Shown piece by piece: positions 50,878 to 59,207 of a stretch of 64,000 nt of DNA. Below the pieces are notes generated by a model. It searched no databases and was not told where the DNA came from. It saw only the letters and a program-made list of their open reading frames with translations. The DNA is from Svornostia sp051306365. GTDB lineage: Bacteria; Actinomycetota; Thermoleophilia; Solirubrobacterales; Solirubrobacteraceae. Each line of letters begins with the position of its first letter. Within the stretch, counting starts at the first letter, position 1. The position numbers and the translations under genes were made by a program. Where the stretch lies: positions 85,169-149,168 of the forward strand of contig JBPPNC010000087.1 in assembly GCA_051306365.1 (NCBI GenBank). Reading direction: 5' to 3'.

Positions 50878-52482
50878 TCAAGCGGGGCGGATCTTGCCGA
50901 TCGCACGCTCAGCCAACGCGGTGATCGTCAAGGACGGATTGACCCCGACGTTGGCGGGCACGGCAGCACCGTCACAGACCAGGAGGTTCTCGTACCCGAA
51001 CACGCGCTGATCCGCGTCGATCACGCCGTTCTCCGGGGTGCTGCCGATCACGGCGCCGCCGAGGATGTGGGCTGTGGTGGGGATGGACATCGTCGCCTCG
51101 GTGAAGACCGCCTGCGGGGTGCCACGCAGTTTCTCTGTCAGCCAGGCGGCCGCGTCATATGCGGCGGGAATCTGGTCTGGGTTGGGAGAGAGTGCGTCCT
51201 GCTCGGTCGTGAGCACCACGTCGCCACCGGGCAGACGCCGCCGGACCTTCAGGCGCATCGCGCCGTCAAGCGTCTGCATGACGAGGATGATCATGGTCTG
51301 GCGGGACCAGTCCTTGATGCGCGCAGCGCGCGCGGCCCGCCTCGGATGGCGGGCGATGGCGCGCAGGAAATGCAGTGGTCTGGTGCCCCGTCGCCCGCTC
51401 TCCGTCAGCAGCGCGAAGAGCAAGGACTGGGAGTCTGCCCCCGCTCCGTAGGTCACCGGCTCGATGTGCGTGTCCGGCGTGGGGTAGATGCTTGAGGTGA
51501 TGGCGACGCCGCGGGTGAAATCCCGGCGGTCGGTGGGCGGAGCGGTCACGGCGAGGATCGATTCGCTGTTGGTCCGGACGAGATACCCGAGTCGGTCCGA
51601 GAGACGCGGAAGGCTGCCCGAGAGCTTGCAGCGGAAGAGCAGCCGATTGGTCCCGAGCGCGCCGGCCGCGATCACGATGCCCCGTGCGCGGACGGTCTGT
51701 TCGCCGCGGCCAAGCCACGCTCCCGACGGGCGGTGGCGGATGATGTAGCCCTGTGATCCGTCTTCGGCCCCGTCCGGCTGGATATCCGTCACGGTCCGCA
51801 AGGGCCGGATGTCGACGGGGAGCCGCTCAGCGAACCAGAGGTAGTTCTTCATCAACGTGTTCTTGGCCCCGTGCCGACAGCCGACCATGCACGAGCCGCA
51901 GCGCAGACACCCGGTCCGATCTGGTCCCTCGCCGCCGAAATACGGGTCGGGAACGGTCTCGCCTTCAGCGCCGAGGAATACGCCGACCCGGGTGGGACGG
52001 AACGTCTCTCCGACGCCGATCTCGTGCGCGTACTCCTCCAGGATTTCGTCCGCAGCCCCCTTCGCGTCGTAGGTGGTGACCCCGAGCATGCGCTCTGCCT
52101 CGTCGTAGCACGGCTGGAGCTCAGTTTCCCAGTCGGCGAGGTCACGCCACTGCGGATCCTCGAAGAACGCCGTCGGAGCGCGATACAGGGTGTTGGCGTA
52201 GCCGAGGCTGCCGCCGCCGACGCCGCTGCCACTGACGACGAAGACATCCTTGAACGCGGTCATACGCAGGATCCCCGTCAAGCCGAGCCGTGGCATCCAG
52301 TAGTACCGGCGTGCCTGCCAGGTGGTCTCCGCGAAGTCGGAGTCGGCGAAGCGCCGGCCGGCTTCGAGGACGCGCACCGAGTAGCCCTTCTGTGCGAGTC
52401 GGAGCGCGCTCACGCTGCCCCCGAAGCCAGAGCCGATGACGACCCAGTCGACGTCAGGCGTCTGCGACGAACTCGGCGTCAT
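50878..52482 (-). CDS. GMC oxidoreductase, cholesterol-oxidase-like
   Basis: A 534-residue flavoprotein. The FAD dinucleotide motif is VVIGSGFGGSVSALRLA near the N-terminus. SGSGVGGGSLGYAN is the second FAD contact. The Cys-rich CLRCGSCMVGCRHGAKN matches the equivalent region of cholesterol-oxidase-type GMC enzymes, and the C-terminal HILGGAVIG and PANVGVNPSLTI complete the family pattern. It oxidises a secondary alcohol such as a 3-hydroxysteroid to a ketone. The ATG overlaps the stop of the upstream P450 (ATGA), so the two are coupled and likely work on the same substrate. Confidence 0.9.
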   Translation of the reverse strand: MTPSSSQTPDVDWVVIGSGFGGSVSALRLAQKGYSVRVLEAGRRFADSDFAETTWQARRYYWMPRLGLTGILRMTAFKDVFVVSGSGVGGGSLGYANTLYRAPTAFFEDPQWRDLADWETELQPCYDEAERMLGVTTYDAKGAADEILEEYAHEIGVGETFRPTRVGVFLGAEGETVPDPYFGGEGPDRTGCLRCGSCMVGCRHGAKNTLMKNYLWFAERLPVDIRPLRTVTDIQPDGAEDGSQGYIIRHRPSGAWLGRGEQTVRARGIVIAAGALGTNRLLFRCKLSGSLPRLSDRLGYLVRTNSESILAVTAPPTDRRDFTRGVAITSSIYPTPDTHIEPVTYGAGADSQSLLFALLTESGRRGTRPLHFLRAIARHPRRAARAARIKDWSRQTMIILVMQTLDGAMRLKVRRRLPGGDVVLTTEQDALSPNPDQIPAAYDAAAWLTEKLRGTPQAVFTEATMSIPTTAHILGGAVIGSTPENGVIDADQRVFGYENLLVCDGAAVPANVGVNPSLTITALAERAIGKIRPA

Positions 52483-53708
52483 GCAGCGAGCTTGACGGGC
52501 AGGCTCTTCAGCTGGCTCGAGAACTGTGAAATGACCCAGGTGGGTTCTCCCGCCAGCGACATCGTCGGATAGCGCTTGAGGGTCTCCTCGACGAGGATCT
52601 TCAGCTCGAGCCGGGCGAGGGCGGTCCCGAGGCAGAAGTGACGGCCGCCGGCACCGAACGCCTGGTGCTCGGGATTGCGCGTGACATCGAAGCGCTCCGG
52701 ATCCTCGTAGCGATCCTCGTCGCGGTTCGAGGACGGGTACCAGAGCGCGATCTTGTCACCCTTCTTGACGGGGCAGCCGCCGAGCGTCGCGTCCTGTGTC
52801 GCCGTACGGCGGAAGTGAGCGAAGGCGGGGAACATCCGCAGCGCCTCCTCGACGGCGCTCGGCACCAGCGACAGGTCGTCGAGCAGCAGCTGGCGCTGGT
52901 CCTCATGCTCCATCAGCGCCCTCATCGTGCTCGTGTAGGTGGCCTTCGTCGAGTCGTTTCCGGCTGCCATGAGCAAGACGAACCCGGAGAAGATCTCGAG
53001 ATCGGTGAGCACATCGCCATCGATCTCGGCGAAGACCAGGACGCTGAGCATGTCGTCGGTCGGATTTGCGCGGCGGTCCTCGACCAGTCGCATGCACTTC
53101 TCGTACATCGGCGGCAGGTCTTCGGAGACGAGCTGCTCGATGCCCTTTGGATTGAGGTCTGGGTCACCGAAGCCGAGGAGTTGGTTGATCGACTCCGCCC
53201 ACGGCTTGTCGTCTTCGGGGTCGAGGCCCATGAAGCTCCCGATCACCCTGGCGACGACCGGCTGTGCGACCTCCGTTACCAGATCGCACGTCTCGCGCCC
53301 CTCCAAGCCGTCCATCACCCCGGCCGTAATCGCCCGAATCGCGTCCTCGTGCCGGCCAATGGACTTCGGCGTGAACGCCTTCTGGAAGAGCGCCTTGATC
53401 CGGTCGTGCTTCGGCGGATCCATTCCGATGAACATGCCCTGAACGAGTTCGACCGGGACCCCGTGATCAATCAGCAGGATGTTCGACGCCGAGGAGTAGG
53501 TCTGCCAGTCCCGGCTGACAGCGAGGACGTCGTCGGCCTTGGTGACGGACCAGAAGCCGGCATCGTGCGGCGACTGTGCGATCCCGCGACTCCAGTGGAC
53601 CGGGCACTCCTGTCGCAGTCGCGAGAAGGTCTCGTGCGGGGGCCCCTCGGTCCACAGCTCGTCGTCGGCGACTTGCAGGGCATCAAGCTCAGGCTGGACG
53701 TTTGACAT
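52479..53708 (-). CDS. Cytochrome P450 coupled to the GMC oxidase
   Basis: A 409-residue P450, paralogue of 45151-46383. It has MAAGNDSTKATY in helix I, VEEALRMFPAFAHFRRT in helix K and FGAGGRHFCLG with haem Cys at about 359. FIGMDPPKHDRIKALFQKAF follows the CYP124/125/142 style. Its stop overlaps the GMC start, giving a P450-oxidase pair suited to steroid or terpenoid hydroxylation and oxidation. A small TGACA-tag-TGTCA dyad covers the start codon and an AACGATCGTT palindrome lies 45 bp upstream. Confidence 0.92.
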   Translation of the reverse strand: MSNVQPELDALQVADDELWTEGPPHETFSRLRQECPVHWSRGIAQSPHDAGFWSVTKADDVLAVSRDWQTYSSASNILLIDHGVPVELVQGMFIGMDPPKHDRIKALFQKAFTPKSIGRHEDAIRAITAGVMDGLEGRETCDLVTEVAQPVVARVIGSFMGLDPEDDKPWAESINQLLGFGDPDLNPKGIEQLVSEDLPPMYEKCMRLVEDRRANPTDDMLSVLVFAEIDGDVLTDLEIFSGFVLLMAAGNDSTKATYTSTMRALMEHEDQRQLLLDDLSLVPSAVEEALRMFPAFAHFRRTATQDATLGGCPVKKGDKIALWYPSSNRDEDRYEDPERFDVTRNPEHQAFGAGGRHFCLGTALARLELKILVEETLKRYPTMSLAGEPTWVISQFSSQLKSLPVKLAA

Positions 53709-53749
53709 AGTGTCAGCGTAGTACGAGGGGGGGCATCCCGCAAGCCGGA

Positions 53750-53765
53750 ATCAACGATCGTTCCC
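53750..53765. promoter_or_regulatory. Candidate operator (AACGATCGTT core)
   Basis: The perfect 10-bp palindrome AACGATCGTT (53753-53762) lies 45 bp upstream of the P450 at 53708. On the reverse strand its flank reads GGGAACGATCGTT, like the site at 37322. The rest of 53709-54013 shows no gene. Confidence 0.55.
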
Positions 53766-54013
53766 ATAGCCCGGGTGCACGAGGTTCCGTCGAGGCGCCT
53801 TCCGCGGGGGCGTGTCACCCAGATCGATGCGGCTCTCCAGGAACGCCGAGCGACCCGGGGATCGGTTCAGAGAACGCGGGGCCAGGATGGGTACACTGGC
53901 CGCATGTGTGAGCATCCTGACATGGGGCCTCTCCCCTTCGATGTGTCGCGCGCCGATCGTCCGAGCATGGCCGGGGCAAGTGAACGCCCGCTGCGCCATC
54001 CCGGATCGGAGTC

Positions 54014-54673
54014 GTGACGGATCGGCCACCCGCCCGCCGCGGGTCGCGGCAGGCGGTCATGCGGACGCGGTCACCGTCCGGTGCCAGGCTCGCGAATCAG
54101 CAGGAGCTCGTGGCCGCGATCGAGCGCTTGCTGGAGAGCGGCGCGTCGTATGCCGAGCTCACGGTGGGGGAGATAGCGTCCGAGGCGGGACTCTCGCGGA
54201 CGAGTTTCTACTTTGCGTTCGAAGACAAACGGGATCTCCTGAAGGCAGCCGCAGGGGAGTTGGCCGGTCTGATGACGGGGCCCGTCGAGCAATGGTTGTC
54301 GGATCCGGGGTCGACTCGGGCTGAACTCGAGCGGGCTTTGCGAGTACTCGTCCGTGGGTTCGCCGACCACGCGCCGCTGCTCCGTGCCGTGATCGAAGCA
54401 GCCGCGTACGACGCCCAGGTCGGCATGTTCTGGCGTGACCTCATCGGCGGGTACATCGTCTTGGCGCGTGATCGGCTGCTCGTCGGTGGAGCGTGCACGG
54501 CTGAGCGTGCCGGGGTACTGGGGGCCGCGGCCGTCTGGATGACGGAGCGGGTTCTGTACCAGGAGGTCGCGTGCCGCTCGGGTCAGTCGGATACGACGGG
54601 TGTCGTCGAGGTGCTGGCTGACGTTTGGTGGGGGGTCATCACGGCGCGCCTCGGTGCCGACGAGCCCGTGTGA
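54014..54673 (+). CDS. TetR family regulator, EthR-like
   Basis: A 219-residue TetR protein. The HTH is VAAIERLLESGASYAELTVG, then EIASEAGLSRTSFYFAFEDK, and the ligand domain begins ALRVLVRGFADHAPLLRAVIEAA. The LSRTSFYFAFEDKR..L pattern and the helical domain resemble EthR, whose long hydrophobic pocket binds lipophilic ligands; EthR neighbours a Baeyer-Villiger monooxygenase, and here the neighbours are P450s. The start is GTG at 54014 (ATG at 54059 is possible). A strong hairpin follows the stop. Confidence 0.85.
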   Translation: MTDRPPARRGSRQAVMRTRSPSGARLANQQELVAAIERLLESGASYAELTVGEIASEAGLSRTSFYFAFEDKRDLLKAAAGELAGLMTGPVEQWLSDPGSTRAELERALRVLVRGFADHAPLLRAVIEAAAYDAQVGMFWRDLIGGYIVLARDRLLVGGACTAERAGVLGAAAVWMTERVLYQEVACRSGQSDTTGVVEVLADVWWGVITARLGADEPV

Positions 54674-54685
54674 TCCCGTGGGCTC

Positions 54686-54715
54686 GGGTGCCGGGCTCGT
54701 ATGAGCCCGGCACCC
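54686..54715 (+). terminator. Hairpin terminator after the EthR-like gene
   Basis: GGGTGCCGGGCTC, loop GTAT, GAGCCCGGCACCC: a perfect 13-bp stem 12 bp past the stop. No clear T-run follows. Confidence 0.65.
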
Positions 54716-54918
54716 CAGCAGCCGTGCGCGGCCGTATCAGGGGGAGAGGGGAGATAGAGGGCCGCACGCGAGACGCCAGCCGCCAGTTCCATCGACGGCA
54801 CGGCGCTCGCCAGTCAGACGCGGTACGGGCGTCTGCGGGGTGAGCCCGCCAGCGCAACTGGGCTCCCAGAGGGGAGGCGAACTCGGACGGGGACGGTATG
54901 ACATGCGTCCCCGACATG

Positions 54919-54934
54919 CAAAACGATCGTTCAC
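54919..54934. promoter_or_regulatory. Candidate operator, distal copy for the MBL gene
   Basis: Contains the perfect palindrome AACGATCGTT (54922-54931) followed by CAC. It lies 180 bp upstream of the MBL-fold gene, with a second copy at 55077. Apart from these sites and the terminator, 54674-55113 holds no recognisable gene. Confidence 0.5.
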
Positions 54935-55076
54935 TGTGTGTCGTACATCACGTAGAGCGTCGGGCTGGACTCCTCTCCATTGGGCAGCGCCCGGTCAGCG
55001 GCCGTGTTCAGGCGGCCCGGCGCAGAACTCGTTCGACGGTCCGGAGCGACCCGTCGTGCCGGCCTGGGGGTGTTGC

Positions 55077-55092
55077 GCTAACGATCGCTCAC
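55077..55092. promoter_or_regulatory. Candidate operator, proximal copy for the MBL gene
   Basis: GCTAACGATCGCTCAC, whose reverse strand GTGAGCGATCGTTAGC matches the sites at 48733 and 37788 at 14 of 16 positions each. It ends 21 bp before the ATG at 55114, inside the expected promoter. Confidence 0.6.
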
Positions 55093-55113
55093 GAGGGCGT
55101 GTAGGCTTGCCGC

Positions 55114-56040
55114 ATGTCCAAGGCCGTGGAGGTAGAGGTCACTCGGCCGGCGCCCGGCGTCGCCCGATTTACGATCCCGCTGGCCATGCCTGCGCCGGAT
55201 CACCTGCACGTGCACGTGCTCGAGACGTCGGACGGCCCGGTGTTGGTCGATACCGGCGCTCGCGGCTCGGAGTCGGCGCTCGCGGCAGGTCTCGAGGCCC
55301 TCGGGCAGGTTCCGGAACGCGTGCTGATCACGCACGGACACATCGACCATTGGGGTCTGGCTGCGACCTTGGCGCCGAGGGTGCTGGCTCACCCCGGGGT
55401 GGCGCCGAGTCTCGCCTTTGCGGGTGGGGATCGGGACGGCGATGCGGGTGGCGGCTGGCCCGATGCTGCTGCGATGGAGCGGGCCTTCGCTGGATTCTCG
55501 GCGCTTGTGGCCGGTGTGCCCGGGATCGATCCGCTTGAGGACGGACAGATGATCGGGGACTGGCGCGTCCTGTGGACGCCGGGCCATGACCCTGGGCACG
55601 TGTGTCTCTTCAGAGAGGGCGATGGCGTGCTGCTCTGTGGTGACCTGCTGCTGCCTGGGTTCACGCCGAACATTCAGCCCGCGTGGGATGGGGCCGATTC
55701 GCTTGGCGATTTCCTCGGCTCACTTCGCAGGGTGGCGGAGCTTCCCGTACGGTACGTATTGCCCGCACACGGCGATCCGTACGTGGATGCCCGGCGTCGC
55801 GCGGACGAGCTCGCCGCGCACCACGCCAAGCGGCTGGATCAGCTGCGATCGGAGTTGGCTCCCGCTCCGATGACGCTGGCCCGCTTGCGCGACGCGGTCT
55901 TCCGCGTCGATGTCCGAGACTCGGCGAACGCGATGCTGGCGCTGATGGAGACACAGGCACATCTCGAGCACCTCCGCAGGCGCGGTGAGGCGTATCCGGG
56001 GCCGGGCGCGACATGGGCGCTCGCAGGTGGTGGTGTCTGA
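55114..56040 (+). CDS. MBL-fold metallo-hydrolase
   Basis: A 308-residue metallo-beta-lactamase-fold hydrolase. THGHIDHWG is the HxHxDH dizinc motif; WTPGHDPGHVCLF, LLCGDLLLP and VLPAHGDPYVD supply the later metal His/Asp residues. The C-terminal 70 residues form the helical tail seen in LACTB2-like and lactonase-like members (AHHAKRLDQLRSEL ... HLEHLRRRGEA). It probably cleaves a thioester, lactone or ester made by the neighbouring oxidation pathway (inferred). Two operator copies precede it. Confidence 0.88.
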   Translation: MSKAVEVEVTRPAPGVARFTIPLAMPAPDHLHVHVLETSDGPVLVDTGARGSESALAAGLEALGQVPERVLITHGHIDHWGLAATLAPRVLAHPGVAPSLAFAGGDRDGDAGGGWPDAAAMERAFAGFSALVAGVPGIDPLEDGQMIGDWRVLWTPGHDPGHVCLFREGDGVLLCGDLLLPGFTPNIQPAWDGADSLGDFLGSLRRVAELPVRYVLPAHGDPYVDARRRADELAAHHAKRLDQLRSELAPAPMTLARLRDAVFRVDVRDSANAMLALMETQAHLEHLRRRGEAYPGPGATWALAGGGV

Positions 56041-56112
56041 CGACCCGCACGATTGTCCAATGTCTGGGTGTTCGGTGACGTTGGAAGCGCGTCGTGACCG
56101 ATAGCGAAGCTC

Positions 56113-57195
56113 ATGGGGCGATCGAGCGGAGGGCGCCACCCCTCAGCGGGAGATAGGACGGGTGACGGGTCGGCCACGGCCGACGCTCACGTCCTGGGTC
56201 GATTCCAAGCGGTGATGTTCCTGGCCGGGGCCGGGCTGGTGGGGCTGATGCTGATCCTTCCCGACCGTTACCCCGAAGACCGCGGGGCCATGATCGTGCT
56301 GGCGCTGGTGTGCCTCGGTTGCGGCGTCGGACTGCTCCTGATTGGGCCGGGCCTGGCCGAGCGGCACGTCGTGGTCGCCAACTGGCTCGGGATCCTCACG
56401 ATCGGGGCTGCCGTGGGCATCATTCGTCCCGTACTGCTGGTGCCGTGTTTCTTTGCGTGGCCGCTGCTCGGCGCCGGAACATATCTGCCTGCGCGCCGGC
56501 TTCTTATCGACCTGTGCCTGTCGGTGGTGACATTCGGCGTCGCGCTCTTCTTGCTGGCAGACCCAGTCGACCGGGGGACGATGTTCGTGTCGGGTGTGGG
56601 TCTGATGGTCGTGATCTGCGTCGTGACCACAATGTGGCATTCGCGGGTTGACAACCTGCTCACGGAGGCGCGGTTCCTCGCGACGCGAGACCCGCTGACG
56701 GGCCTGTTGAATCGGCGCGCCTTCCTGTCTCGCCTGGAGGCGGCGGGAGACGATCCGGGGGCGATCTCCGGGCTGGTGATGCTCGATGTCGACCATTTCA
56801 AGCAGATCAACGATCGCTTCGGGCATCCGACGGGCGACACTGTTCTGCGTCGCCTTGCGGCGGTCGTGGTGGAGAGCGTTCGAGCCGATCATGCGGTCGG
56901 TCGCCTCGGAGGGGAGGAGTTCGCGTTGTTCCTTCCCGGGTGTGACGAGGGGGAAGCCGTACGCATCGCAGCACGCATCCGAGAGCGGGTTGGCCGAGAG
57001 ATCTTTGACGGCGGACTCCGAGTGTGCGCAAGCTTCGGGGTCGCGGCCGGGCCGGCCGCACAGGGAGAGCAGATGCTCGTCAACGCCGACCGGGCGCTCT
57101 ACGTCGCCAAGCAGCGTGGCCGCGATCGTGTCGTGTCGTGGAGTGAGTGCGACCAAGGCTGGGCTCCGCTGCCGAACCCGATGCGGGTGAGCTAG
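56113..57195 (+). CDS. Membrane-bound diguanylate cyclase (GGDEF)
   Basis: A 360-residue protein with about six membrane helices (residues 28-180) followed by a GGDEF domain: RDPLTGLLNRRAF, LDVDHFKQINDRFGH, and VGRLGGEEFALFLP, the active GGEEF variant. Makes cyclic di-GMP. No RxxD inhibitory site is apparent directly before the motif. It differs from the double-GGDEF protein at 27646 by having one module. Confidence 0.9.
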   Translation: MGRSSGGRHPSAGDRTGDGSATADAHVLGRFQAVMFLAGAGLVGLMLILPDRYPEDRGAMIVLALVCLGCGVGLLLIGPGLAERHVVVANWLGILTIGAAVGIIRPVLLVPCFFAWPLLGAGTYLPARRLLIDLCLSVVTFGVALFLLADPVDRGTMFVSGVGLMVVICVVTTMWHSRVDNLLTEARFLATRDPLTGLLNRRAFLSRLEAAGDDPGAISGLVMLDVDHFKQINDRFGHPTGDTVLRRLAAVVVESVRADHAVGRLGGEEFALFLPGCDEGEAVRIAARIRERVGREIFDGGLRVCASFGVAAGPAAQGEQMLVNADRALYVAKQRGRDRVVSWSECDQGWAPLPNPMRVS

Positions 57196-57251
57196 GGCAG
57201 CACGTCATCCCCCCAGCACGAGAACAGGCCGATCGGCACCGGAACCCTCTC

Positions 57252-57407
57252 TTACCGAGCGCCGCCGCCGACAATGTGCATGCGGCTGTGCGGCGGGTGT
57301 TCTCCGAGGGCCTCTTGCACGAGGAGGACATCGCCGGGATCGTCCTCGACGAGCAACACATCGATCGCCGTTGAATCAGTGGGGACGGTCGCGTTTCTGA
57401 ACCTCAC
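57252..57407 (-). pseudogene. Truncated response-regulator receiver domain coupled to the sigma factor
   Basis: The GTG at 57407 overlaps the sigma-factor stop (GTGA). The 51-residue product reads AIDVLLVEDDPGDVLLVQEA, then LGEHPPHSRMHIVGGGAR and a stop. This is the first third of a CheY/Rcp1-like receiver domain (acidic EDDPGD pocket, then the strand before the usual DG.EAL). The phospho-acceptor Asp and the rest are missing. It looks like a gene cut short after duplication or deletion, still placed for translation. Confidence 0.65.
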
Positions 57408-58198
57408 CGAATGATCGTGCGTCCAATGCCGGACCGCGAGGCCCGCGTCTGCGCTTTCACGGGCTGAGCGTCGATCGCGTCGCGCATCTGGTCCAACGCC
57501 GAGCGCAGCAGGCGCGAGACGTGCATCTGCGAGATGCCGACCTGCTCAGCGATATCGCGCTGTGACAGCCCACCCAGGAACCGAAGAGCGACGATCTGCC
57601 GTTCGCGCGGGCGCAGCGCGGCGATTGCCCGGCGGAGGTCATGGCGCCACTCGACCATCGAGTAGTCGCCGTCCAGCGCCCCGAGGGTGTCACGCATCGT
57701 GCTTCCGTCCTCGAGCACCGGTGTCTCGAGCGACGCAGCGGAGTAACCCTCACCGGCGTTCAAACCCTCGACCACCTGCTCGGCTGACATCCCGGTCTCG
57801 CCGGCCAACTCACTGACGGTGGGCGGACGGCCGAGCCGCCCTTCAAGCACGGGACGCGCCTTGCTGAGGGCCAGGACCGCTTCTTGGAGTTCCCGTGGCG
57901 GGCGGACGTCCCAGGTCGTGTCCCGGAAGTGACGGCGGATCTCCCCCGAGATATTCGGCACCGCGAATCCAGCGAAGGGAACACCCCGGTCGGGGTCGTA
58001 GCGATCGACAGCTTTCAGCAGACCGATCATGCCGACCTGAATCAGGTCATCGACCGGCTCGCCGCGCCGCGCGTACTTCGCGGCGATCGACTTCACCATG
58101 GGGGTCATGGCAGTGATGATGTCTTCGCGAAGCCGCGGGTCCCGCGTCACGGAGAACGTGCGGAGCAGTTGCGCTTCGCCCTTGCGTGTAGCGCTCAT
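57404..58198 (-). CDS. SigB/SigF-type alternative sigma factor
   Basis: A 264-residue group 3 sigma factor. Region 2 has VDDLIQVGMIGLLKAVDRYD and FAGFAVPNISGEIRRHFRD; region 3 has GRPPTVSELAGETGMSAEQV; region 4 has LRPRERQIVALRFLGGLSQR and DIAEQVGISQMHVSRLL. This is the stress/sporulation class controlled by anti-sigma partners (RsbW/SpoIIAB-like), none of which is in the window. The ATG at 58198 removes an unlike upstream extension. A receiver-domain remnant overlaps its 3' end. Confidence 0.9.
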   Translation of the reverse strand: MSATRKGEAQLLRTFSVTRDPRLREDIITAMTPMVKSIAAKYARRGEPVDDLIQVGMIGLLKAVDRYDPDRGVPFAGFAVPNISGEIRRHFRDTTWDVRPPRELQEAVLALSKARPVLEGRLGRPPTVSELAGETGMSAEQVVEGLNAGEGYSAASLETPVLEDGSTMRDTLGALDGDYSMVEWRHDLRRAIAALRPRERQIVALRFLGGLSQRDIAEQVGISQMHVSRLLRSALDQMRDAIDAQPVKAQTRASRSGIGRTIIR

Positions 58199-58348
58199 GG
58201 CCAGCAGCGTGCCGGGCGGGCGCTCGATCCGCAGGATGGACAAAGGCGGACAGATAGAGCAGCTCGCACCTGCCATTTGGCGGTTGTCGGAGCAGGCACG
58301 CGAGCAGGTGAAGGAGAGGACCAGTGACGCGCGCGGGCGCGGCGAGAG

Positions 58349-58996
58349 TCACGCCCTCGCCCGGATGACCACGATGTCCTCCTCGTTCTGGCCGGGCGCG
58401 AGCACACCGCGAGCCTGGAGGGCCGACGCTCGCGCGCGAACAATCGGCCCGAGCGGACCGCGTTGCCGTGACGCAACGTGCGGATCGAGACCGGCGTCGC
58501 GCAGCGCGACGAGGCTCGCATCGATGTCGCAGAGGGAGGAGTGGACCATGAGCAGCGCTCCGCCTGGCCGAAGGTGACGAGGTGCCTCTGCGCAGACGCG
58601 GTCGATGAGCATGCGACCATCGTGTCCGGCCTCCCACGCGCGGGCGACTCCTCGCGGCGGCAGCGCGTCGGGTGCCGCGGTCGGGATGTACGGCGGGTTC
58701 GCCGTGATGAGGTCGACCCGGCGGCCACGCAGCGGCGCGAACAGGTCCCCCCGCCGCACCCGCAGCGTCGCGCCCGCGAGCAGCGCGTTCAGCCGCGCGC
58801 AGACGAGCGCGCGCCGCGAGACGTCGATGGCAACGACGTCCGCACCCTTCAGCGCTGCCGCGACCGCGACCACCCCGCTCCCGGTGCACACGTCGACCAC
58901 GTCGCGGGCACCGCCAGCGACTTCTCGACGGACCTCGCCGATGAGCAGTTCCGCGTCGGATACCGGGCGGAAAACGCCAGGCAGGCTGACAATCAT
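58349..58996 (-). CDS. HemK/PrmC-like class I methyltransferase
   Basis: A 215-residue SAM-dependent methyltransferase. VVDVCTGSGVVAVAAALKGA is the SAM-binding motif I, and ITANPPYIP is the NPPY motif that methylates Gln or Asn amide nitrogens. It lacks the N-terminal helical domain of PrmC, resembling short HemK2-like enzymes. The substrate protein is unknown. The 150 bp to the sigma-factor start and 211 bp upstream show no gene. Confidence 0.85.
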   Translation of the reverse strand: MIVSLPGVFRPVSDAELLIGEVRREVAGGARDVVDVCTGSGVVAVAAALKGADVVAIDVSRRALVCARLNALLAGATLRVRRGDLFAPLRGRRVDLITANPPYIPTAAPDALPPRGVARAWEAGHDGRMLIDRVCAEAPRHLRPGGALLMVHSSLCDIDASLVALRDAGLDPHVASRQRGPLGPIVRARASALQARGVLAPGQNEEDIVVIRARA

Positions 58997-59207
58997 GCGC
59001 CGCGCTTGCCCGCTTGTCGCCGCAGTGAATCGCCGGCCCGCATGCCGATACCGAGAAGCGAGACAACGGGTGCGCCCCGCGCTTCGGACCGGGGCGCGGC
59101 TTGGGTCGACATGCGGCGCAGCTACCTCTCCACTACGCGGCGAACCTCGCGCCGTCGAGGGAGTGCCGGAGCCGTCTGCTGGGCACGGCTGCAAGGGGGA
59201 GCCGGGA

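Noticed and set aside
56807..57083. Minus-strand frames over the GGDEF gene
   Set aside because: Antisense shadows with low-complexity composition; the plus-strand GGDEF motifs are unambiguous.
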